NCBI GenBank assembly: GCA_002347265.1
Contig: DDYB01000011.1
Span: 86,985 to 150,984 of the forward strand
Reading direction: 5' to 3'
From: Desulfobacteraceae bacterium UBA2245
Lineage (GTDB): Bacteria > Desulfobacterota > Desulfobacteria > Desulfobacterales > UBA2245
DNA length: 64,000 nt
Shown here: one piece after another, positions 59,447 through 64,000 of the stretch
Numbering within the stretch: position 1 is the stretch's first letter
How the letters are laid out: each line of letters begins with the position of its first letter
Translations under genes and position numbers: made by a program
Notes under the pieces: model-generated
Seen by the model: only the letters and a program-made list of their open reading frames with translations
Database searches by the model: none
Told to the model about the DNA's origin: nothing

Positions 59447-61369
59447 TCAGGAAATCGGCGTCCCCGGCGCAACGGTCCCGTCCGGAGTCAGCAGGCAAAG
59501 GCCCGTATCATCGGTTGCGGCAAGCAACATGCCGTTTGAAAGAATGCCCATCAGTTTTGCGGGCTTCAGGTTGGCCACCACGACGACCTGCTTTCCGATG
59601 AGCTGATCCGGGGAGTAGCTCTGGGAAATGCCGGCCACAATGGTTCTTGTCTCTCCCAAATCAATCTGAAGCTTGACCAGTTTTTTCGCTTTCGCAACCG
59701 GCTCGGCGGCAATGATCGTTGCAACCCGCAGATCCACCTGGCTGAAAACCTCGTAAGAAATTTCCGGTTTGATCGGCTTGACGGGCGTTTCGGGCGTCCG
59801 CTGGGTCTGATTGAGCGCCTGAATTCTTTCCGGCTCCACACGCGGAAACAGGGTGATGGTTTTGGGAAGCCGCACCCCCGAAGGCAGGCCCTTGCTTTTT
59901 TTCAATTCCTCCAAACGATAATGCTCGGCTTTGGAATCCAGCCCCAGATGCTCCTGCATTCTGGCCGAGGTATCCGGCATCACCGGATACAGCAGTCCGG
60001 AAATGACCCGAAGCCCTTCCAGCAGATGGTAGATCACGGTTTCCAGGTGTTTTCGACTGGATTTATTCTTGGCCAGAACCCAGGGAGCGGTTACGTCGAT
60101 GCATTTGTTCATGTGGCCGATCAGTTCCCAGACCGCGCCCATGGCTCTGTGGAAGGCAAACTGCTCCATGGCGTTTTCATATTCATCAATCGCGCTTTGC
60201 GTTTTCTGGTCAAGATCCAGGTTCAACTCTTCCGCAGCCTGAGGATCGGGTTCGGGCACCGCCCCGGCAAAATATTTGTGAGCCATGGAAAGCACCCTGG
60301 AAAACAGGTTGCCCAGATCGTTGGCCAGATCGGCATTGATCCGCTGAACCAGAGCCACCTCGCTGAAGCCGGCATCCAGCCCGAAGACCATCTCGCGCAT
60401 CAAAAAATACCGGAAGGCGTCCAGCCCGTAAACGTTCTTCAATTCCAGGGGGTCAATGACATTTCCCAGGCTCTTGGACATCTTGCTCTGGTCCACGTTC
60501 CAGTACCCGTGGACATTAAGGTGCCGGTACAGGGGAAGCCCCGCGGCCTTGAGCATGATCGGCCAGTAAATTCCATGGGGCTTGAGAATATCCTTGGCCG
60601 TTATGTGCTGAACCGCGGGCCAGAATTTTTCAAACAGCGCTCCGTCGGGCCAGCCCAGTGCTGAAATATAGTTCAGCAATGCATCGAACCAGACATAGGT
60701 CACATAGTTGTTGTCGAAAGGCAAAGTGATGCCCCATTGCAGCCTGGTTTTGGGCCTGGAAATGCAAAGATCCTCCAGAGGGGCGCGCAAAAAAGCCAGC
60801 ACCTCGTTGCGGTAGCGTTCGGGCCGGATAAAATCCGGATTCTGCTGAATATGATCGATCAGCCAGTCCTGGTAACGACTCATCTTGAAAAAATAATTGG
60901 ATTCCTTGATCACCTCGGGCGCGGTTTCATGATCCGGACATTTTCCGTTAACCAGTTCCCGCTCCGTGTAAAACCGCTCACATCCGAAGCAGTAAAGCCC
61001 CTCGTATTCGCTGAAGTAGATATCTCCGGCATCGTAAATTTTCTGCAAAATCCGCTCGACCACAGCCATATGGGCCGGGTCCGTGGTGCGAATAAAGGCG
61101 TCGTTGCGGATGTTGAGCTCCGGCCAGAGATTCCGGAAAAGGCCGCTGATCTGATCCACATAATTACGGGCCGTCATGTTGGCCTTCTGCGCGGCACGGA
61201 CCACCTTGTCGCCATGCTCATCAACGCCGGTCAGAAAAAAGGTTTCCTGGCCGCGCATCTGATGAAACCGTGCGGCCACATCAGCGAGTATCGTTGTATA
61301 AGCATGCCCGAGGTGGGGTTTGGCATTTACATAGTAGATGGGTGTCGTTATATAAAAAGGTTCCGACAT
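59447..61369 (-). CDS. metG: Methionine-tRNA ligase
   Basis: The 640-residue class I synthetase starts MSEPFYITTPIYYVNAKPHL, with GHAYT giving the HIGH-like site. CFGCERFYTERELVNGKCPD is the zinc-knuckle region, and KMSKSLGN is the second ATP motif. The last 110 residues are the EMAP-like tRNA-binding domain (SQVDLRVATIIAAEPVAKAK) ending GTVAPGTPIS. ATG 61369 is preferred, with GGGGGA 9 nt upstream; an ATG nine bases earlier overlaps the yaaT stop. Confidence 0.95.
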   Translation of the reverse strand: MSEPFYITTPIYYVNAKPHLGHAYTTILADVAARFHQMRGQETFFLTGVDEHGDKVVRAAQKANMTARNYVDQISGLFRNLWPELNIRNDAFIRTTDPAHMAVVERILQKIYDAGDIYFSEYEGLYCFGCERFYTERELVNGKCPDHETAPEVIKESNYFFKMSRYQDWLIDHIQQNPDFIRPERYRNEVLAFLRAPLEDLCISRPKTRLQWGITLPFDNNYVTYVWFDALLNYISALGWPDGALFEKFWPAVQHITAKDILKPHGIYWPIMLKAAGLPLYRHLNVHGYWNVDQSKMSKSLGNVIDPLELKNVYGLDAFRYFLMREMVFGLDAGFSEVALVQRINADLANDLGNLFSRVLSMAHKYFAGAVPEPDPQAAEELNLDLDQKTQSAIDEYENAMEQFAFHRAMGAVWELIGHMNKCIDVTAPWVLAKNKSSRKHLETVIYHLLEGLRVISGLLYPVMPDTSARMQEHLGLDSKAEHYRLEELKKSKGLPSGVRLPKTITLFPRVEPERIQALNQTQRTPETPVKPIKPEISYEVFSQVDLRVATIIAAEPVAKAKKLVKLQIDLGETRTIVAGISQSYSPDQLIGKQVVVVANLKPAKLMGILSNGMLLAATDDTGLCLLTPDGTVAPGTPIS

Positions 61370-61374
61370 TTTGA

Positions 61375-62178
61375 TCATTCCCCCTGTTCTGTAATCTCTT
61401 CGATTCCGATTTCAACTTCTATTCCGTCTTCAAACCGGACGGCGACACGGTTGCCGACCACATTCTGACGGACGACCTTGCCCTGCCCCCGTTTGGCATT
61501 GACTGTTTTTCCGATTTTTGGAAATTTTTCCCTCAGGGCGCAGTAGGTATCATATTCAAACGTCAGGCAACACATCAGCCGTCCGCATTGTCCGGAAATC
61601 TTTGTGGGATTCAGGGACAGGCCCTGCTCCTTGGCCATTCGAATGGAGACGGGATCAAATTTTTCCATAAACAGAGAACAGCACAGCTGACGCCCGCACC
61701 GGCCGACGCCGCCGCACATCTTGGCCTGGTTTCGTATCCCCACCTGACGCATCTCTATCCGCGCGCCAAGCTCTTTGACAAGGATCTTGACCAGCTGCCG
61801 GAAATCGATCCGGCCTTCCGCGGTGAAGAAAAAGGTCAGTTTATTCTGGTCAAAGGTGCTTTCCACGGCAAACAGATTCATGGAAAGGCCGAGTTCCTGA
61901 ATGCTCTTCATACAGAAATCAAAGGCGGATTTTTCCAGTTCGGTGTTTTGGGCCAGTTGTTCCAAATCCTCCTGGGTGGCAAGACGAAACACTTTTTTCA
62001 GGGTTTTTTCCGGAGACGCGTCTTCGCGGTACTCCGGCTCAACGATCACAGTTCCGAACCCAAGGCCCTGTTCGGTCTCCACAATCACATGGTCTCCACT
62101 GGACAGGACAAATGCGCCGCAATCAAAATCATATATTTTTCCGGCCGGCTTGAATCGAACTCCAACAACTTTTTGCAT
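61375..62178 (-). CDS. PSP1-domain protein (YaaT/RicT-like)
   Basis: The 267-residue protein reads VVGVRFKPAGKIYDFDCG, then KLTFFFTAEGRIDFRQLVK, GVGRCGRQLCCSLFMEKFDP and SGQCGRLMCCLTFEYDTY. The Cys-rich segment is the PSP1 region that in B. subtilis YaaT (RicT) carries iron-sulfur clusters with RicA and RicF to control RNA processing. It is adjacent to holB and metG, a conserved order in many bacteria. Confidence 0.9.
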   Translation of the reverse strand: MQKVVGVRFKPAGKIYDFDCGAFVLSSGDHVIVETEQGLGFGTVIVEPEYREDASPEKTLKKVFRLATQEDLEQLAQNTELEKSAFDFCMKSIQELGLSMNLFAVESTFDQNKLTFFFTAEGRIDFRQLVKILVKELGARIEMRQVGIRNQAKMCGGVGRCGRQLCCSLFMEKFDPVSIRMAKEQGLSLNPTKISGQCGRLMCCLTFEYDTYCALREKFPKIGKTVNAKRGQGKVVRQNVVGNRVAVRFEDGIEVEIGIEEITEQGE

Positions 62179-62187
62179 ATGCCTCTT

Positions 62188-63192
62188 TTAATTCTCAGAC
62201 AACCGCAGGATCAGACCCTCGATTGTCAGCCGCAGGTTTGCATTGGCCGCAACGGCTTTTTCCGCCGCCCTGACCGCCCGAATCTTCGTCAGAAGCATTT
62301 CAGGATTTTCATTTTGTGAACCCCAATCCGGCAAGGAAATCAAGTCCTGATTGATGATTTTTCCGGAGCCGTACAGTCTCACCAGCCGGTCTCGAAACCA
62401 GGACAGCATGACTTCCAGCGACTCGGCCAACCGGTCCTTATCCTGAGCCAGCCGCTGAGCAAGGGCCAGGCCCACGCTGATCGGCGCCTGCCGCAAACCG
62501 GCCAATTCCCGAACCAGCCAGTTTCTGCGCTCCAGCCAATCGCTCCGGCTCATGGCAATGGCCCGTCCCATGCTGCCGCCGGCCATCGCCGCCACCACCC
62601 GGGCAACGTCCGGAGAGAGATTACAATGCGAGACCAGCTCACGACAGATGCCCGGAATCGATATTGGATTGAACCGGACGCGCTGGCATCGGGATACCAC
62701 CGTAGGAAGCAGGTCCGAAGTCTCCGATGCGGTCAGCACCAGCAGGGTCTGCTCAGGCGGTTCCTCGAGCATCTTGAGAAGCGCGTTGGCGGATTCAGGA
62801 TTCATCCGGTGCGCGTCTGAAATCATTGCCACCCGATATCTGGCCTCATAGGGCTTCATGGCGAGCGTTCGGCCCAGGGCCCGGATCTGATCGATTCGAA
62901 TCAGATTTCCCTGGGGCTGAATATGAAGTACGTCCGGGTGATTTCCGGAGATGATTTTCCGGCAGGAAACGCACTGACCGCACGGCGCCGAATCGGCGGA
63001 GACCCGGGAATTTGTATTCTCAAGATACGATTCGCAATTCACCGCCATGGCAAACAGACGCCCGGTGGTCTGCTTTCCGACGCCGTCAATGCCCGTAAAA
63101 AGCAGTGCGTGCGCAACAGCCGACTGTTCGAGAAGCGCCCGCAAAATTCCGATGGGTTTCTGCTGGTCTATGATGGATTCAAAGCCGGGCAT
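62188..63192 (-). CDS. holB: DNA polymerase III delta' subunit
   Basis: The 334-residue clamp-loader subunit has an AAA+ P-loop LLFTGIDGVGKQTTGRLFA, a zinc site CGQCVSCRKI, DAHRMNPESANALLKMLEEP, SRCQRVRFNPI and a C-terminal helical domain. The Walker A is deviant (GIDGVGKQT), as in delta'. It lies 9 bp upstream of yaaT and 4 bp downstream of the HU/IHF gene. Confidence 0.92.
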   Translation of the reverse strand: MPGFESIIDQQKPIGILRALLEQSAVAHALLFTGIDGVGKQTTGRLFAMAVNCESYLENTNSRVSADSAPCGQCVSCRKIISGNHPDVLHIQPQGNLIRIDQIRALGRTLAMKPYEARYRVAMISDAHRMNPESANALLKMLEEPPEQTLLVLTASETSDLLPTVVSRCQRVRFNPISIPGICRELVSHCNLSPDVARVVAAMAGGSMGRAIAMSRSDWLERRNWLVRELAGLRQAPISVGLALAQRLAQDKDRLAESLEVMLSWFRDRLVRLYGSGKIINQDLISLPDWGSQNENPEMLLTKIRAVRAAEKAVAANANLRLTIEGLILRLSEN

Positions 63193-63196
63193 CGTC

Positions 63197-63472
63197 TTAC
63201 CGATCCACCCGGTCTTTCAGCTCTTTGCCGGACTTGAAAAACGGAAGCCTTTTGGGCTTGATCGCGACCTTTTCCCCGGTTTTGGGGTTCCGGCCCAGAT
63301 AGCTCTTGTACTCTTTGACAAAAAAGCTGCACAGCCCCCGAATCTCCACACGATCGCCGCGCGCCAGAGCTTCGGCCATATCGTCGAAAAGAATTTGAAC
63401 CACCGTGGCCGCTTCGGATTTGGATATACCGGCCTTGCTTTTCAACGCGGCAATCAATTCCAGTTTATTCAT
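63197..63472 (-). CDS. HU/IHF-family DNA-binding protein
   Basis: The 91-residue protein MNKLELIAALKSKAGISKSE has the DNABII core GDRVEIRGLCSFFVKEYKSY and GRNPKTGEKVAIKPKRLPFF, the arm and loop of an HU/IHF protein. GAGAGGT precedes ATG 63472. The sequence fits IHF beta or HU-like nucleoid proteins; I cannot choose between them. Confidence 0.92.
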   Translation of the reverse strand: MNKLELIAALKSKAGISKSEAATVVQILFDDMAEALARGDRVEIRGLCSFFVKEYKSYLGRNPKTGEKVAIKPKRLPFFKSGKELKDRVDR

Positions 63473-63521
63473 AACCTCTCCTTTTGCGTTTTTCTCATCC
63501 ACGCATCGAACGTCAGGTTCT

Positions 63522-63548
63522 ATTAAACAAAATAAGAAGGCAAGTCAA
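63522..63548 (-). promoter_or_regulatory. Promoter of the HU/IHF operon
   Basis: On the minus strand TTGACT (63543-63548), 15 bp, then TTTAAT (63522-63527), about 50 bp before ATG 63472. It would drive HU, holB, yaaT and metG. Confidence 0.45.
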
Positions 63549-63633
63549 GCTGTTATGTTAACAAAGAGGATCATAAGGAGGGTCGATCGATCTTCCGCTG
63601 ATTTTCTGCCCGGATCCGAAATCACTTTTGAGT

Positions 63634-64000
63634 TCAAATAGAATCGCCCCGACAGGTCGAAATCGGCGGCACCATCTCAACATCCTGAGCGGAAACGTCC
63701 ACGATCGCGCTTTGCCCCAGGGCTTCGATATTCACCGCCACCCGTTCTTTTCCCCGGTATCTTAAAAATACGCCGACGACGCCGGCAAACGCCCCGTTGA
63801 CCACCACAACCCGGTCTCCCTTCTGCATGCAATTACGGGAAATGATCGGAGTTTCGGAAAGCGTCATGATTTTCAGAGATTCAATCACGGAATCCCCGAC
63901 AGGAACCGGCCCGCCCTTGCCGCCCATCATTCGGACCACACCGATTGTGCGAAGAATATCGATATATTCCTTCGGGTTCAGATCGGTTTTGACAAAGAGG
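63634..64000 (-). CDS. NusG-like transcription factor, 5' end outside window
   Basis: The reading frame is open to the window edge and misses its start. It gives LFVKTDLNPKEYIDILRTIG then GPVPVGDSVIESLKIM, the NGN end, and KGDRVVVVNGAFAGVVGVFL with RYRGKERVAVNIEALGQSA, a KOW domain. It looks more like a UpxY/RfaH-type antiterminator than housekeeping NusG, since no rplK follows. Such factors often precede polysaccharide or secretion operons lying further to the right on the opposite strand; here the next gene downstream is HU/IHF. Confidence 0.78.
   Translation of the reverse strand, partial: LFVKTDLNPKEYIDILRTIGVVRMMGGKGGPVPVGDSVIESLKIMTLSETPIISRNCMQKGDRVVVVNGAFAGVVGVFLRYRGKERVAVNIEALGQSAIVDVSAQDVEMVPPISTCRGDSI

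Overview
The window looks like chromosome from an anaerobic deltaproteobacterium-type organism (Desulfobacterota, probably near the Desulfobacteraceae/Desulfosarcina group). Supporting this are a four-subunit 2-oxoacid:ferredoxin oxidoreductase next to a P-loop ATPase, a PurD-PurE fusion, an anaerobic sulfatase-maturase-type radical SAM enzyme, an OFA-type MFS transporter with a long leader, and Gram-negative envelope genes (PlsB, Kdo-modifying KdnA/KdnB). No 16S rRNA or taxonomic marker was searched, so this placement is inference.

Layout. 1-2.2 kb is a decayed accessory strip on the minus strand: C-terminal scraps of a winged-helix-type protein, a 5'-truncated RhuM-like gene, a 3'-truncated S23/four-helix-bundle gene and the tail of an ATP-binding regulator. 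A single 37-bp CRISPR-repeat-like sequence sits exactly between the two truncated genes. 2.2-4.6 kb is visibly GC-richer and carries a Tat-exported dienelactone-hydrolase-like protein and a radical SAM/SPASM maturase with a SEC-C tail. 4.9-11.4 kb (plus strand) has two small envelope proteins, PlsC, RNase J and FtsK. 11.5-15.2 kb holds Hsp20, a dispersed 147-bp element, an MBL hydrolase and a secreted protein. 15.3-19.9 kb (minus) has tRNA-Leu(CAA), TsaC, PurD-PurE and Ddl. 20.2-27 kb has PilZ, bifunctional nuclease, MiaB, RecJ and an RNase Z-like MBL protein. 27.2-34.7 kb (minus) has a DegT aminotransferase, a ManC-like enzyme with a degenerate isomerase domain, DnaE and GuaB. 35.6-44.1 kb (minus) has SppA, another 147-bp element, ribosomal protein S1, Cmk, HisC, the oxidoreductase cluster and its ATPase. 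44.3-55.4 kb is mostly plus strand: a NamZ-type muramidase, PlsB, a MurU-AmgK-like fusion, DapB, a YejA-like solute-binding protein and an OFA-type transporter. 55.5-64 kb (minus) reads NusG-like protein, HU/IHF, HolB, YaaT/PSP1, MetG, a compact penicillin-binding protein, KdnA and KdnB.

How the genes fit together. Most of the window is housekeeping: replication (DnaE, HolB), chromosome segregation (FtsK), RNA processing (RNase J, MiaB, TsaC), nucleotide synthesis (PurDE, GuaB, Cmk) and amino-acid synthesis (HisC, DapB). Two envelope themes stand out. One is likely muropeptide salvage: a NamZ-type exo-muramidase, and 3.5 kb further on a single protein joining a MurU-like nucleotidyltransferase to an AmgK-like sugar kinase. 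The other is Kdo8N synthesis (KdnA plus KdnB), which replaces the 8-OH of Kdo with an amino group in lipopolysaccharide. I did not find a complete new defence or mobile system. The most unusual structures are the solitary CRISPR-like repeat at a gene-truncation junction and the 147-bp element with inverted ends, present in two full copies and one partial copy.
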